Assembly (NCBI GenBank): GCA_029287915.1
Contig: JARFQE010000065.1
Span: forward strand, 25,877 to 89,876
Direction: 5' to 3'
Length of the DNA: 64,000 nucleotides
DNA from: Arenicellales bacterium
GTDB lineage: Bacteria > Pseudomonadota > Gammaproteobacteria > BMS3Bbin11
The translations under genes were made by a program, and so were the position numbers. The notes under the pieces are model-generated. The model was not told where the DNA came from, ran no database searches, and saw only the letters and a program-made list of their open reading frames with translations. Positions 49,764-58,514 of the stretch are shown in pieces (within the stretch, counting starts at the first letter, position 1; each line of letters opens with the position of its first letter).

Positions 49764-50660
49764 CTAGTGCTGAAGTACATTTGCAATAGCATATAAACCG
49801 GAAGAAAAATCACTGGACAACGGAATCGCATTGGCTTTTTCAATTCCTTTTCTGCAGCGCGTCGCTATAGTGCCGCCGATAAATACCGGAATTGATACCA
49901 TGTCAGTAAGTGTGTGGATGTCTTTGATCAGTCGGCTGCACTCGAGCGGCGTAGCGCCTGCGAGCACAATCGCCTGACTATCGGTCCTCATTGCAACCTG
50001 CTTAAGCTCGCCTAGCGGCAGGTTAGCGCCCAGTAGTATAATCCGGTATCCCTTACTGTGTGCGATCAGGGCAAAAAGCAGTATACCGAATTCATGATGT
50101 TCACCGGGCAGGCAGGCCATAATCAGTGTGGGGCCAGTGTTACTGAGGTTCTGATGATGGAAGCGCGCACCCAGTTTGTTGCGCAGATAAACACTAAAGA
50201 AATGTTCCTCGGCAACGCTGCCATCATTGTTCTGCCAGCGTGCACCGAGTAGCTGCAGCAACGGCAGCACCAGATGCGTGGTTATCACCTCAACAGGGTA
50301 GAGCGACATGGCCTCGTTATAAACACTGTCAAGCTTTTGTTCATCAAAGCGGGCAATTGCTGAAATCATCCGCTCGATATACTGGCTCCAGGTATCGCTA
50401 CTACTGACAGTGCTACCGGATGCCTCAATTTTTTGCAGCTCTCGGGCGATCTGACTGATTGTCATACCCTGTGCCAGCCGATCGATGATCTGTTCAATCT
50501 TATCTATATCGTCCTGACTGTAGAGGCGGTGACCTTTCGGGGTGCGCTCGGGTTTAATCAGGCCGTACCGGCGTTCCCATGCGCGCAGGGTCACCGGATT
50601 GACACCGGTTATTTCAGCAACGGTTCTGATCGGAAAGCTTTCAGGAAGACGTTCTTGCAT
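49764..50660 (-). CDS. MerR-family regulator with C-terminal B12-binding domain (CarH/LitR type)
   Basis: FPIRTVAEITGVNPVTLRAWERRYGLIKPERTPKGHRLYSQDDI; W-x9-EH (WQNNDGSVAEEH); CLPGEHHEFG matches E-x-H-x-x-G. Start at the internal ATG 50660. Confidence 0.9.
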   Translation of the reverse strand: MQERLPESFPIRTVAEITGVNPVTLRAWERRYGLIKPERTPKGHRLYSQDDIDKIEQIIDRLAQGMTISQIARELQKIEASGSTVSSSDTWSQYIERMISAIARFDEQKLDSVYNEAMSLYPVEVITTHLVLPLLQLLGARWQNNDGSVAEEHFFSVYLRNKLGARFHHQNLSNTGPTLIMACLPGEHHEFGILLFALIAHSKGYRIILLGANLPLGELKQVAMRTDSQAIVLAGATPLECSRLIKDIHTLTDMVSIPVFIGGTIATRCRKGIEKANAIPLSSDFSSGLYAIANVLQH

Positions 50661-50684
50661 TATCAGGCTCACAGCTTTAAAAGT

Positions 50685-50701
50685 TATACATATATTATAC
50701 A
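50685..50701 (+). promoter_or_regulatory. Candidate CarH-type operator 1: two TnTACA direct repeats 11 bp apart
   Basis: TATACA at 50685 and at 50696 (exactly 11 bp), 25 bp upstream of the regulator ATG; overlaps a TATAAT-like box on the minus strand. Confidence 0.55.
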
Positions 50702-50799
50702 AAAATATTATATTTGTACAGGATTTATGAGAAAATCTCATGAAATACTTTACAATAACCGTTTCTACTGCAATTATTTGTTGTTCTGACATAATATTA

Positions 50800-50828
50800 T
50801 TGTACAATAATTATACATATTGTATAGT
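50800..50828 (+). promoter_or_regulatory. Candidate CarH-type operator 2 over a promoter
   Basis: TGTACA at 50801 and TATACA at 50812 (11 bp), weaker TATAGT at 50823; TTGTAC-N17-TATAGT is sigma70-like and points to the DUF523/DUF1722 gene. Confidence 0.55.
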
Positions 50829-50979
50829 TAGGACTGCCAAGCTTGTAGCTTGCGATCGGTCTGGTTGTAGGAATAGTAGATTTAGTGAAGTGAAAAACAG
50901 GTGAAGGCAGTTTGAGAATCACGTGAACGCAGATAAAAAATTGCCGCATTCATTATCAAAGAGTAACTGGAGTAGAGCG

Positions 50980-51924
50980 ATGACAGACATCAAAATGGGT
51001 ATCAGCAGCTGCTTGCTGGGCAATGAAGTTCGTCATGACGGTGGACATAAGAGAAATACTTATGTGATGTCGGCCCTGTCGGAATATTTCAGCTTTCGTC
51101 CGTTCTGTCCAGAAGTGGCCATCGGTCTGGGGGTGCCGCGTCCGACGATAAGACTGAGCAAAATAGAAAACCAGATCAGGCTGGTGGGTACGAAAAATCC
51201 GGATATGGATTTAACAGACGACATGAACCGCTGGTCAGAAAATGCAATGAACGGAATGGATGATCTGTCCGGTTTCATTCTGAAGAGCAATTCACCAAGC
51301 TGCGGCATGGAACGGGTCCGAGTTTATGATAGCAATGGCATGCCGAGCCGTGATGGCACAGGTCTGTTTGCCACGGTGCTGATGCAAAAAAATCCCGCCC
51401 TGCCGGTTGAAGAGGAAGGCAGGCTCAATGATCCAGTGCTGAGAGAAAATTTCATCGAACGGGTCTTTGTTTACTACCGCTGGCAAAAAATGGTCGAGGA
51501 TGGTTTTACTGTTTCCGATCTGATGGCTTTTCATCAGCAGCACAAGTTTATCCTGCTGGCACATAACGAACAGGAATATCGCAAGCTTGGTCCTCTGATC
51601 GCCGCAGTTAACCGTGACAATCTCGAGCACACCGCTGACGAGTACCTGGTCCGCATGATGGCCTGCATGAAGTCACGGGCATCGCGCAAAAGGCATACCA
51701 ATGTACTGATGCATGTCATGGGCTACCTGAAAAAGAAAATCAACAGTGATGATAAGAAAGAACTGATCGAAATACTCGATAACTACCGGCTTGGCAAGGT
51801 TCCTCTCATCGTTCCCATCACGCTGATGAAACATCATCTTCGCGTGTATCCCGATGAATACATCAGTAGTCAATATTACATGGCACCGTATCCGGAGGAA
51901 CTGATGCTGAGGAACATGGTTTAA
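50980..51924 (+). CDS. DUF523 + DUF1722 protein (YbgA-like)
   Basis: MGISSCLLGNEVRHDGGHKRN; SNSPSCGMERVRVY; C-terminal HKFILLAHNEQEYRKLGPLIA; GGAGTAGAG RBS before ATG 50980. Confidence 0.92.
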   Translation: MTDIKMGISSCLLGNEVRHDGGHKRNTYVMSALSEYFSFRPFCPEVAIGLGVPRPTIRLSKIENQIRLVGTKNPDMDLTDDMNRWSENAMNGMDDLSGFILKSNSPSCGMERVRVYDSNGMPSRDGTGLFATVLMQKNPALPVEEEGRLNDPVLRENFIERVFVYYRWQKMVEDGFTVSDLMAFHQQHKFILLAHNEQEYRKLGPLIAAVNRDNLEHTADEYLVRMMACMKSRASRKRHTNVLMHVMGYLKKKINSDDKKELIEILDNYRLGKVPLIVPITLMKHHLRVYPDEYISSQYYMAPYPEELMLRNMV

Positions 51925-52002
51925 AGAGCTGCTAATGCGACTGAACCGCCTTCACGTCACCTTCACACTGCCTTTAGCAGAATAAGTTGAGAGGACAAAG
52001 AA

Positions 52003-52701
52003 ATGACAGATACAGATAAACCACAACGACTGCTTTTAATCGAGGATCATCGAGATATTGCGGAGATGGTCTATGCCTATCTCGAACGCCGCGGTTTCGA
52101 AATGGATTTTGCCGGTGACGGTATCACCGGTCTGCACCTGGCGGTTACCAACGAATACGATGCAATTATCCTTGACCTGATGCTTCCCGGCATGGACGGA
52201 CTCAAGCTATGCGAAAAGCTGCGCGAAGAAGCCCACAAGGACACCCCGGTACTGATGTTGACTGCCCGAGATACGCTGGAAGACAAGCTTGCCGGGCTGG
52301 ACATAGGAGCAGATGATTACCTGGTAAAGCCTTTCGAGATACGTGAACTGGAAGCGCGGGTGAGGGCGATTATTCGTCGCCAGCAGGGTATGGTCAGTCC
52401 TGAAACTCTTGAAGTGGAGGACCTGAAGTTTGATACTGGGACACTCGAAGTAAGCCGGTCAGGCCAGCAGCTGCATCTGAGCCCGACCTGTATGAAGATA
52501 CTGCGCATTTTGATGTCCGCGTCGCCACGGGTTGTCAGCCGCAGTGAAATAGAGCGCCAGGTCTGGGGTGATATCCTGCCCGACTCCGATACATTACGCA
52601 GTCATCTTTATAACCTTCGCCAGACCATCGACAAGCCATTCGAGAAACCATTGCTGCATACCATGCAGGGCAGCGGCTATCGGCTGGTCAAAAGTGAATG
52701 A
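52003..52701 (+). CDS. OmpR-family response regulator
   Basis: LLLIEDHRDIAEMVYAYLERRGF; DLMLPGMDGL; MLTARDTLEDKLAGLDIGADDYLVKPF; winged-helix C-terminus. Confidence 0.94.
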   Translation: MTDTDKPQRLLLIEDHRDIAEMVYAYLERRGFEMDFAGDGITGLHLAVTNEYDAIILDLMLPGMDGLKLCEKLREEAHKDTPVLMLTARDTLEDKLAGLDIGADDYLVKPFEIRELEARVRAIIRRQQGMVSPETLEVEDLKFDTGTLEVSRSGQQLHLSPTCMKILRILMSASPRVVSRSEIERQVWGDILPDSDTLRSHLYNLRQTIDKPFEKPLLHTMQGSGYRLVKSE

Positions 52702-53987
52702 AGAGCGAGAGTGGTATTCAGCAGCGCCTGGTCAGGGCATTCCTGCTGCAGGCACTGTTGATCAGCCTGACTGCAGTGGTCGGAGTCTATATCGCAGGCG
52801 TGATGATCAAGGGAGTATTGATATCCCGCGCATTGGAAGAAGAAGCAAATTATTACTGGGAACTGCACACCCGTGACCCGTCTTTTCCATTACCAGATAC
52901 CCGCAACCTGACCGGTTACCTCGATAACTCCGGACAGCAGCCACCCGATGAGCTGAGTGGATACAGCAACGGATTTCACGAACTGCCGAGTGATGCCGAA
53001 TTCACTACGCTGTATGTGACCGAGCGCAATGGTGAACGACTCTATCTACTGTTCGATGGCGAACGGGTAGGACGGCTGGCACTGTACTTCGGCCTGCTGC
53101 CGCTGTCGCTTGTGCTGATTGCCCTTTACCTGGTGGGATGGATATCCTGGCGTCTTGCCGGACGCGCTATCTCACCGGTTATCTGGCTTGCCCACAAGGT
53201 CGACAGCTTTGATCCAGATCCGAAAGCGAGCAATGTCATCGCGGCAGATGATCTGCCATCCGGGAGCGACCGTGAGGTGCTCGCTCTGGTGTCTGCGCTG
53301 AACAACCTGAATGAGCGAATCACGGCGTTCATTGAACGTGAGCACCAGTTTACCCGTGACGCCAGTCACGAACTGCGCAGCCCGTTGACCGTGATCAAGA
53401 TCGCCGCGGACATGCTGCTTAGCGAGCAGGAGCTGTCAGAACAGGCAAGAAACTCGGTCAAACGCATCCGGCGTAATGCCGCTGACATGGAAGACCTGAT
53501 GGAAGCGCTGCTATTGCTGGCGAGGGAGTTTGATCTGGGTCTGTCAGTCGAGGATGTCTGTGTCAATGATGTGCTCGACGAAGAAATCGAGAGAGTGAGG
53601 CTGTCATTGGGCGACAAGCCTGTCAGTATCGAAGTCAGTGACGCGTGTCAGCTCCATGTGCAGGCCTCGGAAAAGGCCTTGGCCATGCTGTTCGGCAACC
53701 TGCTGCGCAATGCTGCAAACTACACCGAACAAGGCGTGATCAGTGTTACCGTTACTGAAAAAGGTGTCATGATCGAAGACAGCGGTGTCGGCATGTCGAA
53801 AGAGGAACTTGAAAATGTCTTTACGCCGTATTACCGGGCTCCCGGTACCTCGCAGTCTGGCCATGGTGTCGGGCTCAGTATTGTTAAACGCCTGTCCGAC
53901 CGTTTTGGCTGGAACGTGAAGATGGACAGTGAGCTGGAGCATGGTACCCGGGTCACAGTCGGCTTCCCCGGTGCGGCCTGTCAGTAA
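52698..53987 (+). CDS. Sensor histidine kinase
   Basis: FTRDASHELRSPLTVIKIAADMLL H-box; LLRNAANYTEQG; IEDSGVGMSKEELENVFTPYYRAPGTSQSGHGVGLSIVKRL. Confidence 0.94.
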   Translation: MKSESGIQQRLVRAFLLQALLISLTAVVGVYIAGVMIKGVLISRALEEEANYYWELHTRDPSFPLPDTRNLTGYLDNSGQQPPDELSGYSNGFHELPSDAEFTTLYVTERNGERLYLLFDGERVGRLALYFGLLPLSLVLIALYLVGWISWRLAGRAISPVIWLAHKVDSFDPDPKASNVIAADDLPSGSDREVLALVSALNNLNERITAFIEREHQFTRDASHELRSPLTVIKIAADMLLSEQELSEQARNSVKRIRRNAADMEDLMEALLLLAREFDLGLSVEDVCVNDVLDEEIERVRLSLGDKPVSIEVSDACQLHVQASEKALAMLFGNLLRNAANYTEQGVISVTVTEKGVMIEDSGVGMSKEELENVFTPYYRAPGTSQSGHGVGLSIVKRLSDRFGWNVKMDSELEHGTRVTVGFPGAACQ

Positions 53988-54048
53988 TGGCGTCGTTGAC
54001 GATGCCTTCACCCTCAATATGTCATCATCTGACGACAGGTAGAGAAAT

Positions 54049-54606
54049 ATGAATATCAAATCGAAATACTGGTTATTGCCAATTGTATTCCTTGTTAGCG
54101 GATGTACTGGCGTACCCGACGGTGTGACACCGGTCAGGAACCTTGACCTCGAACGTTACCTTGGAAAGTGGTACGAAATTGCCCGCCTCGATCACCGTTT
54201 CGAGCGTGGGCTGAGTCATGTTACGGCCACCTACAGTAAACGCAATGACGGCGGCATCAGGGTCGTCAATCGCGGCTATGACAGTCGAAAAAAAGAATGG
54301 AAGGAGGCAGAAGGCAAGGCTTATTCTGTCGCAGAATCGACAATCGGACGCTTGAAGGTGTCATTTTTCGGACCGTTCTACGGCGGCTATAACATCCTTG
54401 CGTTGGACACTGAAAACTACCGCTACTCGCTGGTCAGCGGTCCGAATCGTTCTTATCTCTGGATCCTGTCTCGTACGCCGGTGATGGAACCCGGGGTGCT
54501 TGAGCGGCTCGTGCAACTGGCTCAAAAGCTCGGTTTTGATACCAGTCAGCTGATTTACGTCGACCACACAGGTGAAGTGGCACTGAATAGCAGGACAGGA
54601 GAATGA
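54049..54606 (+). CDS. Lipocalin-family lipoprotein (Blc-like, copy 2)
   Basis: Lipobox LVSGC; LDLERYLGKWYEIARLDHRFERGLSHVTATY; YLWILSRTPVM. Confidence 0.93.
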   Translation: MNIKSKYWLLPIVFLVSGCTGVPDGVTPVRNLDLERYLGKWYEIARLDHRFERGLSHVTATYSKRNDGGIRVVNRGYDSRKKEWKEAEGKAYSVAESTIGRLKVSFFGPFYGGYNILALDTENYRYSLVSGPNRSYLWILSRTPVMEPGVLERLVQLAQKLGFDTSQLIYVDHTGEVALNSRTGE

Positions 54607-55928
54607 TGCTACGCGAAAAATCGGTTCCGGCCAGCCGCAGCGGCAGACTGATGCAAATCGGCCGCCTGGCAACTGGTGTTGCCGGAGGCATGATCGGCGA
54701 AGGTCTGAAGCAGGCTGCGTCGGGCAACTTACCCAGCATCAGCGATATGCTGCTGACACCTGCCAATGCAAACAGGCTGGCCGAACGCCTTGCTGAAATG
54801 CGTGGCGCTGCGATGAAAATCGGTCAGTTGCTGTCGATGGAAGCGAATGATCTGTTGCCGGATGAACTGACGAATATACTTTCACGACTACGCCAGCAGG
54901 CGCACATCATGCCGCTTGGCGAAGTCAACGATGTCCTGGTTCGGGCCTGGGGCGAGCAATGGGAAGACCATTTCAGCCGCTTCGTGTTTACACCGGTCGC
55001 GGCCGCTTCTATCGGTCAGGTCCACGAAGCAAACACCAGTGACGGCGAACATCTGGCTATCAAGATTCAGTACCCCGGGGTCAGGACAAGCATCGACAGT
55101 GATATCGATAATGTCACCACACTGTTAAGGCTAGTCAACATGATTCCGGCCCAGGCTCTGCGGCCAATTCTCGACGAAGCACGACAGCAATTACATATAG
55201 AAGCAGACTATCTATTGGAAGCTGATGCTCTCGATGATTTCGCAAATCTTCTTGCCGGTGACGATTCTTTTGTGGTGCCGAAGGTCATCCGATCGCTGAC
55301 CACGACAGATGTCCTGGCGATGGGATATATCGAGGCGTTACCGATAGAATCGCAGCTGACTGAAACACAGCAGCACCGTGACCGGCTGGCGCAGCGGTTA
55401 CTGGGGCTAACCCTGCGCGAATTTTTCCAGTGGGGACTGGTACAGACCGACCCGAACTTCGCCAATTTTCAGTACCAGCCAGAACAGGACCGACTTGTTC
55501 TGTTTGATTTTGGTGCGACCAGAAGATATCCGTCGAAGCGGCGCCGTGCATTCGCCGAGCTTATGCTTGCCGGCATGAATGAGGATGCCAGGAACATCGA
55601 GCGTTGTGCCATTGAAGTGGGCTACCTTGATGAGGATGATGGCGCAGAATATCGCGATGTGATGGTTCAACTAATCAGCATGGCTACCGAACCTGCAAGA
55701 CAAAAGGGAGAGTTTGATTTTACCGGATCAGATCTTGCGCAACGCATGAGCGAGTCTGTTTTAGAGCTGCGAATGGGAAGTCAGCAATGGAGAATGCCGC
55801 CACCGGACATACTGTTTCTGCATCGCAAACTCGGCGGTATGTACATGCTGTGTGCAAAACTCAAAGCACGTGTAAACGTAGGCCAGCTGGTCGAGCAATA
55901 TGCAGACAGTGAAATGATAGAGAGTTAG
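54603..55928 (+). CDS. ABC1/AarF (UbiB-like) atypical kinase
   Basis: GAAMKIGQLLSMEANDLLPDEL (KxGQ); PVAAASIGQVHEA; LAIKIQYPGV; VQTDPNFANF; LVLFDFGATR. Confidence 0.94.
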   Translation: MMLREKSVPASRSGRLMQIGRLATGVAGGMIGEGLKQAASGNLPSISDMLLTPANANRLAERLAEMRGAAMKIGQLLSMEANDLLPDELTNILSRLRQQAHIMPLGEVNDVLVRAWGEQWEDHFSRFVFTPVAAASIGQVHEANTSDGEHLAIKIQYPGVRTSIDSDIDNVTTLLRLVNMIPAQALRPILDEARQQLHIEADYLLEADALDDFANLLAGDDSFVVPKVIRSLTTTDVLAMGYIEALPIESQLTETQQHRDRLAQRLLGLTLREFFQWGLVQTDPNFANFQYQPEQDRLVLFDFGATRRYPSKRRRAFAELMLAGMNEDARNIERCAIEVGYLDEDDGAEYRDVMVQLISMATEPARQKGEFDFTGSDLAQRMSESVLELRMGSQQWRMPPPDILFLHRKLGGMYMLCAKLKARVNVGQLVEQYADSEMIES

Positions 55929-55948
55929 AGTCGACAGATGAGGTTACA

Positions 55949-56512
55949 GTGATGATCAGAGTTATTTCAACATTAATTGTTTTCGTTGCCGCGCTATGCA
56001 TCGAATCAGCACTGGCTGACAATAACCAGCAATGCGGTCCATTACTTGACCATAACATCAAAGAGCTTGCCAGTGAGCGGCAAGTAAACCTGTGCACTGA
56101 ATATCGCGGCAAGGTCGTTCTGATCGTTAATACAGCCAGCAAATGTGTCTACACACCGCAATACAATGGCCTGGAAGCATTATATGAAAAATACCGTGAG
56201 CGCGGGCTGGTCGTGGCCGGCTTCCCGTCCAATGATTTTGGGGCGCAGGAGCCCGGCACGGAAAAAGTGATCAAAGATTTCTGTGAACTGACCTACGGAG
56301 TTCGCTTCCCAATGTATGAGAAAACCCGTGTCACTAAGAATTACGCCGACCCGCTCTACCAGGCGCTGGCCAAAGCTGCTAATGGTGAATACCCGCGCTG
56401 GAATTTCCACAAGTACCTGATTGATCGCAACGGCCGACTGGCTGGCAGTTTCCAGAGCCATGTTCGCCCAGATGATAGCAAACTCGTCACGGCCATCGAA
56501 AAGCTGCTGTGA
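55949..56512 (+). CDS. Glutathione peroxidase family, predicted exported
   Basis: Signal peptide; VVLIVNTASKCVYTPQYNGLEALYEKY; GFPSNDFGAQEPGT; WNFHKYLIDRNG. Confidence 0.93.
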   Translation: MMIRVISTLIVFVAALCIESALADNNQQCGPLLDHNIKELASERQVNLCTEYRGKVVLIVNTASKCVYTPQYNGLEALYEKYRERGLVVAGFPSNDFGAQEPGTEKVIKDFCELTYGVRFPMYEKTRVTKNYADPLYQALAKAANGEYPRWNFHKYLIDRNGRLAGSFQSHVRPDDSKLVTAIEKLL

Positions 56513-57282
56513 CGACAGAGGAAATTCACCAGCAGCATGCCTTTCTGGTGCTGATTATCGGCGACGAGATACTCAGCGGCAAGCGGCAGGATAAACATCT
56601 GCCGCACGTCATTCAAACACTTCGAAGGCGCAACATGCAACTGCATAGTGTTAATTATGTTGGTGACGATCTCGAACAATTGACCAGGCATTTGCAGCAC
56701 AGCAGGGAACATGAAAAACCCGTCCTGTGCTTCGGCGGCATCGGCGCAACGCCGGACGATAACACACGTTGTGCTGCCGCGCTGGCTTTTTCCCGACCGC
56801 TGCAGCGCCACTCTGATGCGGCCCGGCTGATCGAAAAACAGTTCGGTGATGAAGCATATCCGAAACGCATATTGATGGCAGATCTGCCGGCCGGGGCGAC
56901 ACTGATTTCAAATCCTCTAAATAACATTCCCGGTTTTATTGTTGAACAGCATTTCTTTTTCCCAGGCTTCCCTGCGATGGCCTGGCCGATGCTTGACTCG
57001 GTGCTTGATTCTCGATTTACCAATTACCACAAGGTCAAAAGCAGCGAGAAGTCAGTTCGTATTTTTGAACAGCGGGAGTCTGATCTGATCGACCTGATGG
57101 AGAAGCTGATCAACGATCATGCGACAGTAAAATTATTCAGCCTGCCTCATATTGGCGAACAGCCGTATATTGAGATCGGTTTTCGCGGATCACTGGACGC
57201 TGTCGAGAGTGCTTATAAGGATTTATGTGAAGCACTTGATAATAACAACGTTGTCTATCAACGTTTGCTGCTCGTGGAGTGA
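56509..57282 (+). CDS. CinA-N/MoCF (molybdopterin-binding) domain protein
   Basis: FLVLIIGDEILSGKRQDKHLPHVI; CFGGIGATPDDNTRCAAALAF; GTG start overlaps the upstream stop. Confidence 0.85.
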   Translation: MTTEEIHQQHAFLVLIIGDEILSGKRQDKHLPHVIQTLRRRNMQLHSVNYVGDDLEQLTRHLQHSREHEKPVLCFGGIGATPDDNTRCAAALAFSRPLQRHSDAARLIEKQFGDEAYPKRILMADLPAGATLISNPLNNIPGFIVEQHFFFPGFPAMAWPMLDSVLDSRFTNYHKVKSSEKSVRIFEQRESDLIDLMEKLINDHATVKLFSLPHIGEQPYIEIGFRGSLDAVESAYKDLCEALDNNNVVYQRLLLVE

Positions 57283-58514
57283 TCCTGTTTTGTGCCCCAA
57301 ACCGCATGCACCGGGTCTGACAGCTGCATTTCATTGATATACGGGTCATCTTCAGGACGCGGCATGCCGTGTGACGAGAATGTATGCAGGCCGGTAAATC
57401 CGCTTTTCTCCATCCACTGGCAGATCATGCCGACACGCTCGAATTCATGCAGTTCTTTCCAGATACGGATGGCCTTGGTGGGAAACCAGCGGTTGCTGAA
57501 GGTGATGATGAAAACACCTGTCGGGCGTAATACCCTTTTCACTTCTGCAAATACGGCAAGCGGATCGGTCAGGTATTCGACCGATGCTGTGCAGATGACG
57601 GCATCGAGGCACTCGTTAATATACGGCAGTTCCTGTTCGTGATTGAGATCATGTACAGTGAACGTCGCCGCCAGTTTGTTGCTGGACAGTTCGTCGTCAT
57701 TCATGCCGAGTACATGCAGCGAGCGAAGTGAGATGCCTTCGATGTGCGAGTCATGGCTTGCCATCAGGTCCAGCACATCGGATTCGTCGTCGATCAACCT
57801 TCGGTAGAGCTCATTTACTGTCTGCAATGCTGTTCTGTCAAGGTGCTGGACAAAGCGCGGTTGCTGGTAGAACAGGTCGTCGGAACACGGATCTAGCCGC
57901 CCCATACCATTATCGTCATCACCAAAATCGATGAATTCCCCGCTGCTCAGTTTTGCCTTCAATCCGGCTGAAAAAAACAGTTGGTCGAGGCAGTTGCTGG
58001 TCCGGCCTGCGCCCAGATCAGGGTCATTGAGTAGCTGGTCAATATGCAGCTCGACCATCAGATCATAGCAGCTCAGCGGATGATTGAGGTCGATCGACAT
58101 TCTTTCACCGTCAAGCGCGGTGATGCGTGCCGGCACCGTCTGTTGCCTGACAATGCCGCCGGTATCATGAAAAAAACCGCGAGGATAAAAACGACCAGAA
58201 TGAGGGTGGATTTCCAGCCCCCGGAGGAAATGTCTGTCGAATGCGGACGGACTGGTCACGAGGGAAAGAGAGGGGTCCCAAATACCAGTTATCTCACCCG
58301 CTGCAAACCTGGCACTGATCGATTCTCCTTCCTGCATGTCCCTGATGTGCTCAGCAAGTCCGTCAGGGAAGGAGTCCTGCGCGTGAAAAACGCTAAATTT
58401 CTCAAAATGCAGGTGGTCTTCATGCCGAGCACGACCATCAGTCCATCGAAGAGTCAACGTGACAGATGCAAGCCCTTGTGGACCGATGTTTTGCTCAGAT
58501 TCTAAATCAATCAT
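57258..58514 (-). CDS. Fusion: FKBP/SlyD-like domain + class I SAM methyltransferase
   Basis: N-term RITALDGERMSIDLNHPLSCYDLMVEL (SlyD-like); C-term VLDLMASHDSHIEGI...NECLDAVICTASVEYLTDPLAVFAEVKRVLRPTGVFIITFSNRWFPTKAI. Confidence 0.8.
   Translation of the reverse strand: MIDLESEQNIGPQGLASVTLTLRWTDGRARHEDHLHFEKFSVFHAQDSFPDGLAEHIRDMQEGESISARFAAGEITGIWDPSLSLVTSPSAFDRHFLRGLEIHPHSGRFYPRGFFHDTGGIVRQQTVPARITALDGERMSIDLNHPLSCYDLMVELHIDQLLNDPDLGAGRTSNCLDQLFFSAGLKAKLSSGEFIDFGDDDNGMGRLDPCSDDLFYQQPRFVQHLDRTALQTVNELYRRLIDDESDVLDLMASHDSHIEGISLRSLHVLGMNDDELSSNKLAATFTVHDLNHEQELPYINECLDAVICTASVEYLTDPLAVFAEVKRVLRPTGVFIITFSNRWFPTKAIRIWKELHEFERVGMICQWMEKSGFTGLHTFSSHGMPRPEDDPYINEMQLSDPVHAVWGTKQDHSTSSKR

Noticed and set aside
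50661-50807. 49-aa N-terminal extension of the MerR regulator in the ORF track
   Set aside because: The MerR domain begins just after ATG 50660 and the extension covers AT-rich promoter/operator-like DNA.
50812-50826. TATACA-TAT-TGTATA inverted repeat as a classical MerR dyad operator
   Set aside because: A perfect 6-bp dyad is present, but the repeated 11-bp TnTACA direct spacing at both sites fits a CarH-type regulator better; kept as an alternative only.
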